A stretch of 11,217 nt of DNA from positions 36,562-47,778 of the forward strand of contig PBVO01000061.1 of NCBI GenBank assembly GCA_002729015.1. Direction: 5' to 3'. This DNA comes from Candidatus Poribacteria bacterium (GTDB taxonomy: Bacteria > Poribacteria > WGA-4E > UBA9662). Numbering within the stretch: position 1 is the first letter of the stretch; every line of letters starts with the position of its first letter. The translations under genes and the position numbers were made by a program. This document shows, piece after piece, positions 1 to 6,800 of the stretch. The notes beneath the pieces were generated by a model. It had not been told where the DNA came from. It did not search any database and worked only from the letters and a program-made list of their open reading frames with translations.

Positions 1-732
1 AATAATTGGGCATATATTAGTTCCGGCACATGGTCATTGATGGGAGTAGAGTTGGACCAACCTTTGATTACTGATCAAGCGCTAGCTTTGAATTTCACTA
101 ATGAAGGTGGTTTTAACCGGACTTCTCGATTTCTCAAGAATATCATGGGACTATGGCTAGTTCAAGAATGTCGTCGGACTTGGGCTCAAAGTACAGGAAC
201 GGCAATGGAATATTCTGAATTAACACAATTAGCTAAAGACTCAACTGCTTTTGTGAGTGTGATTGATCCAGACGATAGCACTTTCCTACCGGCTGGGGAC
301 ATGCCCAAGCGAATTGTGGATTATTGCCACCGAACGGGGCAAACTGCACCAGAGACACCAGGGGCTTTTATCCGATGTGCTTTGGAGAGCTTAGCCTTTA
401 AGTATAGATGGACGCTAGAACAGATTGAATCTGTCACTGGTCGTTATATTGATACTTTACACATCGTTGGTGGTGGAGTACAAAACCAACTCCTCTGCCA
501 GTTTACTGCCGATGCCACTGGGAAGCAGGTAGTCGCGGGCCCTGTTGAAGCCACAGCAATTGGTAATATCGCTGTACAAGCTATCGCAATCAACGCAATT
601 AGCACATTAGATGAAGTTCGCCAAGTGATCAAAAATTCTTTTTCACTTCAGATTTACGACCCAAATAACAATCAAGAATGGCAAGATGCTTATCATTCAT
701 TTTTGCAAATCACCAGAATTGGAGAGTGTTAA
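1..732 (+). CDS. rhaB: Rhamnulokinase, C-terminal part (5' end outside the window)
   Basis: The frame is open from the first base, so this is the last 243 residues of a kinase that is normally about 480-490 residues long. FGGY-family rhamnulokinase phosphorylates L-rhamnulose to L-rhamnulose 1-phosphate with ATP in the cytoplasm, the second step of rhamnose breakdown. Seen in the sequence: the [12 protein letters not shown] motif at visible residues 7-18, then a TNEGG stretch followed by LKNIMGLWL, and near the C-terminus [12 protein letters not shown] (about 154-165) and [11 protein letters not shown]. These match my recollection of E. coli RhaB, including the C-terminal ATP-binding GGG loop, so I assign RhaB rather than the related xylulokinase or glycerol kinase. 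It ends in TAA and the thuA-like gene starts 8 nt later, which suggests one transcript. No rhaA or rhaD is visible; they could lie upstream. Confidence 0.93.
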   Translation, partial: NNWAYISSGTWSLMGVELDQPLITDQALALNFTNEGGFNRTSRFLKNIMGLWLVQECRRTWAQSTGTAMEYSELTQLAKDSTAFVSVIDPDDSTFLPAGDMPKRIVDYCHRTGQTAPETPGAFIRCALESLAFKYRWTLEQIESVTGRYIDTLHIVGGGVQNQLLCQFTADATGKQVVAGPVEATAIGNIAVQAIAINAISTLDEVRQVIKNSFSLQIYDPNNNQEWQDAYHSFLQITRIGEC

Positions 733-740
733 TAATCACA

Positions 741-1478
741 ATGAGTAAAAAAATTCGGGTCACAATATGGAATGAGAATTTACATGAACAGAACAATGAG
801 TTTATAGCCAATCTTTATCCAAAGGGCATACACGGCGCTATTTCTGATGGACTCAAAGAGAACCTAGATATCGATGTTTTTTTTGCTACTCTGGATGAGC
901 CTGAGCATGGTCTGACAGAATCAGTTCTTAAGCAAACGGATGTATTAATATGGTGGAGCCACTTAGCTCATGATAAAGTGAGTGATGAAATAGCAATTAG
1001 GGTGCAAGAAAAAGTCCTTGATGGGATGGGTTTGATTATGTTGCATTCTACACAGGGAGCCAAAATTTTTAAGTTGTTACTAGGAACTAGTGGCGCTTTG
1101 AAATGGAGGGAAGCTGGTGAAAAAGAACGAATTTGGGTCATAGAGCATGGTCATCCGATTGCCGATGGGCTTGGGGAATATTTTGAACTAGAAGAAACTG
1201 AAATGTACGGTGAACCATTCGATATTCCAGCCCCCGACAATTTAGTTTTTATCAGTTGGTTTCCTGGGGGCGAGGTCTTTCGCAGCGGGTGCTGTTACTA
1301 CAGAGGAAAAGGTAAGGTATTTTATTTTCGTCCGGGACACGAGACTCACCCAATTTACTACGACCCAAACATCAGAAGGGTGATGGCTAACGCTGTTCTG
1401 TGGGCCAAGCCAACTAGGTCAGTTGAAGGGCTACACATTAGGCAATTGACAAACTCCCCACCACTAGAACGTATCTGA
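741..1478 (+). CDS. ThuA-like (trehalose utilization) domain protein
   Basis: A 245-residue cytoplasmic protein of the ThuA family, which has a class-I glutamine-amidotransferase-like fold. The biochemical role of this family is not firmly settled; members sit in sugar-utilisation clusters. Seen: an opening beta strand and helix with [12 protein letters not shown] and YPKGIHGAI (residues 5-33), [12 protein letters not shown] (67-78), [16 protein letters not shown] (95-110), an HGHPIADGL stretch (136-144), [10 protein letters not shown] (154-163), [11 protein letters not shown] (173-183) and a C-terminal FRPGHETHP (196-204). The length fits a single-domain ThuA protein. I chose ATG 741 because it lies just after the rhaB stop; the frame is open further upstream but that part overlaps rhaB. 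The nearest purine-rich site (GGAGAG, 721-726) is rather far from the ATG, so translation may be coupled to rhaB. The gene ends in a true TGA, followed by a terminator. Confidence 0.88.
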   Translation: MSKKIRVTIWNENLHEQNNEFIANLYPKGIHGAISDGLKENLDIDVFFATLDEPEHGLTESVLKQTDVLIWWSHLAHDKVSDEIAIRVQEKVLDGMGLIMLHSTQGAKIFKLLLGTSGALKWREAGEKERIWVIEHGHPIADGLGEYFELEETEMYGEPFDIPAPDNLVFISWFPGGEVFRSGCCYYRGKGKVFYFRPGHETHPIYYDPNIRRVMANAVLWAKPTRSVEGLHIRQLTNSPPLERI

Positions 1479-1494
1479 TCAGGAGAAAACTAAC

Positions 1495-1533
1495 AGGAGG
1501 GAAAGCAACCTTCGAATTGGTTTCCCTCCTTTT
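1495..1533. terminator. Hairpin terminator between thuA-like and the convergent lipoprotein gene
   Basis: A perfect 10-bp stem (AGGAGGGAAA, 1495-1504, with TTTCCCTCCT, 1521-1530) encloses a 16-nt loop in which CAA and TTG can pair further. On the + strand it is followed directly by TTT and then GATCATTTTT, a typical intrinsic terminator for the rhaB-thuA transcript. On the - strand the trailing T-run is weaker, so it may also terminate the convergent lipoprotein gene, but less clearly. Confidence 0.85.
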
Positions 1534-1550
1534 GATCATTTTTATAATTG

Positions 1551-2153
1551 CTAGTTTAGTAACTGAGCTGAGTGAGAATTCAATGATGTTTCACCCCGAA
1601 AACCAGTTTCTTGAAAAGCAATGATACCTTCCCTGTCAATAAAGAAGGTTGCTGGGATACCACTCACATTGTACTGACTAGCTACTCCCCCCGCATTAGT
1701 TAAAACTGGGTAGCTGATGTTATTTCGGACGAACTCTTGCAGCTGTCCTACTTCTTCATCTACGCTGGCACCCAAAACTACCAATCCACTCTTGTGATTT
1801 TTTTTATGTAATGCTTCTAGATACGGAACCTCCGTACGACAGCTACCTCACCATGTGGCCCAAAAATTTAGTACTACAGCTTTACCTCTAAGGTCTGATA
1901 GACTAACGGTATCCCCTGCGATAGTACGTAGAGTGAAGTCTGGGGCTGTTTTCCCGATTAATGCAGCAGGGGAATCGGGTGAAGGTGCAGAGTCCGCAGG
2001 CCGGTTTTGTACTGACTTTTGAAGGTCGGTCATTAAGCGTTCATTACGCTTTTCTTGAGCTTTCTGTACAGCTTCGCAGCCGATTAGACTGACAGCTAAT
2101 ATGATGAAGGACAAGAAATGTGGATACGGTGTCAAAAGACGTTGCTTTTTCAT
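1551..2153 (-). CDS. TlpA-like thioredoxin-fold lipoprotein, probable selenoprotein (UGA read as Sec at residue 102)
   Basis: Read through one in-frame UGA (1848-1850), this is a 200-residue thiol-disulfide oxidoreductase of the TlpA/ResA type. Seen: a lipoprotein signal with basic MKKQR, a hydrophobic stretch and lipobox LIGC (lipidated Cys26); a charged, then Pro/Ser-rich linker to about 62; GKTAPDFTL at 67-75 and [17 protein letters not shown] at 85-101; UGA in place of the first redox Cys; then GSC (Cys105), RTEVP; and the cis-Pro loop GIPATFFID at 165-173. Both sides of the UGA are in one frame and match one continuous thioredoxin fold, ending in TAG. The expected U-x-x-C site would reduce or isomerise disulfides or peroxides outside the cytoplasm, anchored to a membrane. 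SD AAAGGG (2160-2165) lies 6 nt before ATG 2153, with its own promoter upstream. The rival explanation is a single-base nonsense change of TGT/TGC, or an error. The downstream half alone would lack both the signal and the redox motif, so it is not a gene by itself. Confidence 0.8.
1821..1850 (-). promoter_or_regulatory. Putative bacterial SECIS hairpin with the Sec UGA codon
   Basis: Counting the UGA as mRNA bases 1-3 (window 1850-1848), bases 15-20 UACGGA pair with 24-29 UCCGUA, extended by a G14-U30 wobble, and the apical loop is GGU (21-23; window 1830-1828). The loop starts 18 nt after the UGA. Known bacterial SECIS elements have a short apical stem immediately 3' of the UGA, inside the coding region, with a G in the first loop positions for SelB contact; E. 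coli fdhF has a GGUC loop at nearly the same distance. I see no clear equivalent of the fdhF bulged U. A weak outer pairing (GCU with AGC, bases 8-10 and 36-38) is possible. The hairpin overlaps codons for R-T-E-V-P-Y. Confidence 0.65.
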
Positions 2154-2170
2154 TAAAAACCCTTTAGAAT
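2142..2170 (+). promoter_or_regulatory. Possible promoter of the phosphatase gene
   Basis: TTGCTT (2142-2147), a 17-bp spacer and TAGAAT (2165-2170) could start transcription near 2177, about 40 nt before the TTG start. The -35 box is only a half match and lies inside the start of the divergent lipoprotein gene, so this is a weak call based on position and the good -10. Confidence 0.3.
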
Positions 2171-2185
2171 CCTACTTTCGTGCAA

Positions 2186-2215
2186 ATTCTAACGAAATCG
2201 AAGAGAGGATGTCAA
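2186..2215 (-). promoter_or_regulatory. Sigma70-type promoter of the lipoprotein gene
   Basis: On the - strand a perfect TTGACA (-35, window 2210-2215) is followed after 18 bp by TAGAAT (-10, window 2186-2191). Transcription would start near 2179, giving a leader of about 26 nt that contains the AAAGGG ribosome site (2160-2165) before ATG 2153. The -35 box lies between the ribosome binding site and the TTG start of the divergent phosphatase gene. Confidence 0.6.
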
Positions 2216-3001
2216 TTGAAAGAAAAAAAGATCGCTATTGCTGCAGCTGAAACAGCGGGTGACGTGATAATGAAGTACTACCGAAGTAAGTACGAAATCA
2301 CAGACAAAAGCCCAAATAATCCCGTTACTGAAGCGGATTTGGCCGCAAACTATCATATTCAGGAAACTATCACAAGCGCCTTTCCTCAAGATGGTTGGTT
2401 GTCAGAAGAGAGTAAAGACTCACCAGATCGAGTTGGTAAAGAACGAGTTTGGGTCATCGACCCAATCGATGGTACACTAGAGTTTATCGAAGGGCTTTCG
2501 CAATTTGCAGTCTCCATTGCTTTGGTCGAGAACAACCGACCTATTGTTGGTGTTTTAAACAACCCTGCGACGAAAGAACTCTTTGTGGCAGTCGAAGGCG
2601 AAGGTGCCCATTTGAATGGCGAACGTTTGAGTTGCTTACCTGCTACAAAAACTGAGCAGGCAACGCTCTTGGCAAGTCGTACTGAACATCAGCGAGGCCA
2701 GTTAAAGCATTTTGAAAATAGAGTAGGAGAGCTAAAGTACATTGGAAGTGTCGCTTACAAATTGGGGAGGCTAGCTGCCGGGTCTGCTCATGGGTACTTG
2801 ACGGTACAACCCAAAAACGAGTGGGACATTTGTGCGGGGGACTTAATTGTAAGGGAAGCAGGAGGAGTATTTTGGAATCGGGAAGGAGAGTCAATTCAAT
2901 ACAATCAGCCAGACCCCAAGCAGAGAGCAGGAATGTTCGCAGGCAGAACCGAGCTAGTGGAAGATTTGGTCAATTTGTACAAAGAAGTGCCTAATATGTA
3001 G
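2216..3001 (+). CDS. Inositol monophosphatase-family phosphatase, probably CysQ-like 3'(2'),5'-bisphosphate nucleotidase
   Basis: A 261-residue Mg2+-dependent phosphatase of the IMPase/CysQ/FBPase superfamily. Seen (numbered from the TTG start): PVTEADLAAN at 36-45, LSEES at 62-66, the metal-binding DPIDGT at 82-87 followed by LEFIEG, and WDICAGDLIVREAGG near 203-217, the second signature with its metal-ligand Asp. LEFIEG followed by FAVSIALVE resembles CysQ (which removes the 3'-phosphate from adenosine 3',5'-bisphosphate), but the C-terminal signature is as close to inositol-1-phosphatase, so the exact substrate is uncertain. I chose TTG 2216 because AGAGGA (2204-2209) sits 6 nt upstream. 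An in-frame GTG at 2180 would give 12 extra residues without a good ribosome site, and the ATG at 2209 is out of frame and soon stops. The TAG stop touches the stop of the convergent small gene. Confidence 0.87.
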   Translation: MKEKKIAIAAAETAGDVIMKYYRSKYEITDKSPNNPVTEADLAANYHIQETITSAFPQDGWLSEESKDSPDRVGKERVWVIDPIDGTLEFIEGLSQFAVSIALVENNRPIVGVLNNPATKELFVAVEGEGAHLNGERLSCLPATKTEQATLLASRTEHQRGQLKHFENRVGELKYIGSVAYKLGRLAAGSAHGYLTVQPKNEWDICAGDLIVREAGGVFWNREGESIQYNQPDPKQRAGMFAGRTELVEDLVNLYKEVPNM

Positions 3002-3298
3002 CTAAGATATACTGTCTACAATAATCCCGCCACCGACCAATCCACCAGATGCATCACGCGCTACAGATGCCCCACCAATTCCGGACAAGCCAATATTGTA
3101 CGACTTCCCCTTTATGCTACTGGAGGAGTGAGGAGAACGACTTGATTGAGAGCTCTTATTTCGCGCTTCTAAGAACTCGGTTTTTCCAAGTCCGAGAGCT
3201 GGTCTCTGAAAAGCTTGGCTGGTGTTGATCAACGGACGGACCTGAGCTAGTCCTTGAGGGGAAGCGGCTGACGTTGACGCTGACGTTAATACCGGCAT
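3002..3298 (-). CDS. Small Ser/Gly-rich protein of unknown function
   Basis: I do not recognise this 98-residue protein. Seen: a Ser/Thr/Ala-rich start (MPVLTSASTSAASPQG), a basic middle with a Ser run (RNKSSQSSRSPHSSSS, about 69-84 from an upstream alternative frame start, about 47-62 from this start), and a Gly-rich, mildly hydrophobic tail with IGLSGIGGAS and GGLVGGGIIV. There is no signal peptide, membrane helix or Cys. I chose ATG 3298 because AAGGAG (3308-3313) lies 9 nt upstream; an in-frame ATG at 3364 would add 22 residues but has no clear ribosome site. The TAG stop is immediately next to the stop of the convergent phosphatase gene. The good ribosome site and mixed codon use support a real gene, but its low complexity leaves doubt, and no promoter is clear. 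Confidence 0.5.
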   Translation of the reverse strand: MPVLTSASTSAASPQGLAQVRPLINTSQAFQRPALGLGKTEFLEARNKSSQSSRSPHSSSSIKGKSYNIGLSGIGGASVARDASGGLVGGGIIVDSIS

Positions 3299-3328
3299 GC
3301 TGTACGACTCCTTTTTACTATATTTATT

Positions 3329-3357
3329 TTGCACCTTTGCAGTTGCACGGCTATAAT
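3329..3357 (+). promoter_or_regulatory. Possible promoter of moaC
   Basis: A perfect TATAAT (3352-3357) is preceded at 17 bp by TTGCAC (3329-3334), a half-match -35. Transcription would start near 3364, leaving a leader of about 47 nt. No convincing Shine-Dalgarno sequence is seen in this leader. Confidence 0.42.
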
Positions 3358-3410
3358 CTATCACAAAATAAGTCTAGAATCAACTCTTTTTTAAGCATGT
3401 ACTCACCATT

Positions 3411-3887
3411 ATGACAAAACTAACACACTTCGACGAAAAGGGGCATACACAAATGGTAGATGTAAGCCCCAAACCTAAAACAAAACGAACAGCCACAGCG
3501 AGAGGAGTAGTATATACAAGACGTGAAACTATTTTACAAATTAACCAACATAAGTTTGAAAAAGGTAATGTACTGGAGGTTGCACGTTTAGCAGGCATAA
3601 TGTCTACCAAACGTACTCCTGATATTATTCCATTGTGCCATGTAATTCCAATCACAGGTGTCTCCCTTCATCTATTAACTCATTTAGAACAATCTCGTGT
3701 AGAAATAGAAGCCCATGTTAAAAGTATGGGGCGAACAGGAGTAGAGATGGAGGCGATGACAGCTGTTTCCGTAGCAGCTTTGACGATTTACGATATGTGC
3801 AAAAGCGTTGATCAGACGATGCGAATTTCCGACATTCGATTAATTCAAAAAACTGGAGGGCAAAGCGGAGATTTTCGGGCTGAGTAA
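3411..3887 (+). CDS. moaC: Cyclic pyranopterin monophosphate synthase MoaC
   Basis: A 158-residue cytoplasmic enzyme (E. coli MoaC has 161) that converts (8S)-3',8-cyclo-7,8-dihydroguanosine 5'-triphosphate, the MoaA product, into cyclic pyranopterin monophosphate during molybdenum cofactor synthesis. Seen: MVDVSPK at 15-21, Lys51 in EKGNV, KRTPDIIPLCH with His77, GVEMEAMTAVS with Glu112 and Glu114, and LTIYDMCK with Asp128 and Lys131. The known E. coli catalytic/binding residues appear at identical numbers, and the C-terminal KTGGQSGDF is also conserved. The usual CHPL is CHVI here, a small departure from the E. coli motif. ATG 3411 is the only start that keeps the family length; an ATG at 3397 is out of frame and stops at once. 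It stands alone: no moaA, moaB, moeA or molybdoenzyme is in the window. It ends 3 nt before the stop of the convergent giant gene. Confidence 0.96.
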   Translation: MTKLTHFDEKGHTQMVDVSPKPKTKRTATARGVVYTRRETILQINQHKFEKGNVLEVARLAGIMSTKRTPDIIPLCHVIPITGVSLHLLTHLEQSRVEIEAHVKSMGRTGVEMEAMTAVSVAALTIYDMCKSVDQTMRISDIRLIQKTGGQSGDFRAE

Positions 3888-3890
3888 AGT

Positions 3891-6800
3891 TCATCTGTCA
3901 TTTGTATTCGGGTACAGTACAGCAATTTTCCCACTACGTTGTATAGATCGGCCAGAGTTAGTTGCCGTTAAATCAAAAATATAGATACCTGTTGTGACAG
4001 GCTGTTGATTTTGATTACAACAATTCCACTTCAAACTGGTATTTGAACCAGTAACATTCGAAAGAGAAGTCGAGTAAACTTTCTCGCCTGACACACTATA
4101 GATGGTTAGTTCAATGTCCGCTAGCCTAGTAACTTGGAAATGTATTTGGGCTTGTCGAGTAGCAGGATTAGGATACGCGAAAACTGGGTCAATAAAGTCG
4201 AAAATATCTTGACTAAAGAAAACATTTTCAAATTGTGCCATATTTCCAGCACGATCAAAAGCCTCAACGTTCAAGGTGTGCCGACCAGGAAACAGGTTAC
4301 CTGGCAAATATGTCAATTTACCAGAAAATGAGTCCATCATCTGAAATCGCATTTCCCTATTAGTATTCTGATTGGTTTGGGACGAAGTTAAAACAACCGC
4401 AGGCTTTTCATCTATCTTTACGGATAAGCGATCAATACCTGATCCATTATCCGTAATTGTTAGCTCAATTAATTGCTCATTCTTCTGAAAAGACCCAATC
4501 ATCGGTGCATTTCGATCTACCAGAAGGCCATAACTACCCAATTTTTCAACAACTGCCACCAAATATACTTGGTCATCGATTTTTATTCTCCTTACATTAG
4601 GCACTGGCAGCCAGATTTTTTGCCAATAGAATAAGGCCGTAGACTCAAGGATTTCCTCTGTTTTTTTTGATGGGATGCGTAACTCGAAACTTGAATTTTG
4701 AAAAACCTCTGACGTTACATCTAATTTAATTTCATGAACAGGGTAAATAATTTCAAGCTGTCGACTTTCTGCATTCTGTAATTGACTTAAAACTCGATTT
4801 GAGTCGAAACCACTTTGACTAGAAAGTTTTGGTTTTAAATTCAGTTGTGGATTCAAAAAAGTCAGACTTGCACCCTTTGGGTGATAAATATGATAAGGGA
4901 CTAAGATTGAATGATATCCCTGTTTTTTCTGTGGGAAAGGTAATATGGGAGATGACTGAAACTGATTTTGATCAGTGTAATAGCCAATTCTGCGAAGCAT
5001 TAATGATTGCCCGCTAGTTAAACTGAAGTCCGCAGCAATATCAAAGCTGTCGGCCTGTGAATTTAGTCGGAATTGGCCTTGGTAGATAAATAAACTTTCT
5101 AGTTCAGGGTTTGTCCCCTTTTCTTGGGCCTGACGTTTTACCATCTGACGAGTTGCTTGTGGTTCTAGTTTTTCCAATGGGACTAATTGGAGGTCAATAC
5201 TGTAGACTCGGTGGGAGTTCTTACGATTTCCTGATTGGACGACAGTAACTTTTGAATTTCCAATCGTTTTTAGAACTTTATTAGAAACTAGATGTACCCA
5301 TAGATGATTTTCATCACGAATTGCGGAAAGCGAAGCATAAAAAGGTTGACGATCAATAGTAAAAATCGATGAAACCGGGGCTGATAGATTGCCTTCTAGG
5401 TCTCTTACTTGTAATCTAAGTTTATGCTTACCCTGACTCAATTCTTGAACTGGCCGATAAGTAAACTTGCCATTTTCAGGATCAAAAGTAAATCTATTCC
5501 CATCAAAATTGGCAATCTGAATATCCTTTTCTCCGCCTTCTAATGCGTCTGGGTCAAAATGAAATGTTTGCTTATCAAAATCGAAGATCAGTGAAAACGG
5601 ATCTATTTCTACATTGTCCAGTAAATAGCAAGAAATAACGATTTTACCCTTCGGATATGTCAAAATTTGACCATTAGAAGGGTACAAATCAACAATCCCT
5701 GGAGGGTACATATCGATTGGAGCTAACTGCCCAACCGGATTTTTGGTTTTAGCAATACTATATACAACGCGACGAAACAAGCGGGAATGTCGATTGAATC
5801 CATCTTTAGCTACTAACACAATTGTGTTAGTACCAACTTGTAATCCTAGATTTTGACTAAAAGCTCCATCAGATTCAACAGGAATAGTAATTGTCTTTTC
5901 CTCTTTTGTTGATTGCTGCTGAATTTGAAGCTCTGAGCTGTCCGTGGTTCCCGAAACTAATATGTATGGGACTGGGGAAATTGTGAAATCATTAGGCTCG
6001 CTCAGTTCTAATGCAGGTGGCTGAACATCTTGAATAATTGTTCGATATATTTCGGTCGTTCCTAAAATTGGTGAGATCGCCCGAATATGTAGTAGATTGC
6101 TACCTTCACTTAGCAAAATTCTTGCAGAAAATAGACCACTGGTTTCAGTCGCTATCAGATCATTGTTAACATAGAGCTTAGCATCACTACTAGTTTTCCC
6201 TGTTAAATTAATCATTTGTTGATCGGTAACCTTTCCTTCATAAGGAGAAAAAATCTCTAAGGTTGGTTTATGATTTTCTACTAAAACCGTTTGTTCATCT
6301 ATTACTATTTGATTTCCATCGGGATGATTGGATGTAACTGTCAAACGCAGGATATATTCTCCTCTTAATCGTCTCGTGTCCCATTGACCAAGGAAGCTAG
6401 TAGTGGCGACTGGCTGAGTTGAACGGCCACCAATCGGAACCCAAGTTCGTACAGGGATGGAAACGTCGGCATAGTGCAAAGAAAACTCTTGAAATTTAGG
6501 TCCTCTTGCTAGACCTATTAATTCGACTTTCCCAGATACTATATCTCGGTTGTAGGGTGTGACGATCTGAGCTTCTACATACACCATAGGGAAGACAATG
6601 GGCACGATATGCAGCTGGTCTTTGGACTGATACACCAACTGTTTGGTGGTTGACGACCAACAAGCTGAATCAACTGGGGTACCGATTGGGGTTAGCTGCG
6701 ATGGTAATTTAGCCTGACGGGCCAAAGGATCTAATGAAGTAGAAACAGCTGCCTTTGATTGGCCGAAACGATCAGTCAAAAATAATAAGTATTTACCATT

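Noticed and set aside
1476..1478. The UGA of the thuA-like gene as a second selenocysteine codon
   Set aside because: The family ends at about this length, read-through meets TAA four codons later, and a terminator follows.
1551..1784. Downstream half of the lipoprotein gene as an independent gene starting at TTG 1784
   Set aside because: It would lack the redox motif and the first strands of the thioredoxin fold, and it has no ribosome site. It is in frame with the upstream half across the UGA.
1848..1850. Genome-wide reassignment of UGA (for example to Trp or Gly)
   Set aside because: UGA ends the thuA-like gene, the giant protein and the secretin-domain protein at sensible places, and Trp and Gly are encoded by their usual codons throughout. 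A Cys position, not Trp or Gly, is replaced.
2209..2250. ATG 2209 as start of the phosphatase gene, with a frameshift in the A-rich run at 2220-2227
   Set aside because: The ribosome site would abut the ATG with no spacing, and the frame hits a stop after 13 codons. TTG 2216 needs no sequence error and has normal spacing.
2449..2894. Open frames overlapping the phosphatase gene on both strands
   Set aside because: They lie fully inside a clearly recognised gene and have no ribosome site or family resemblance.
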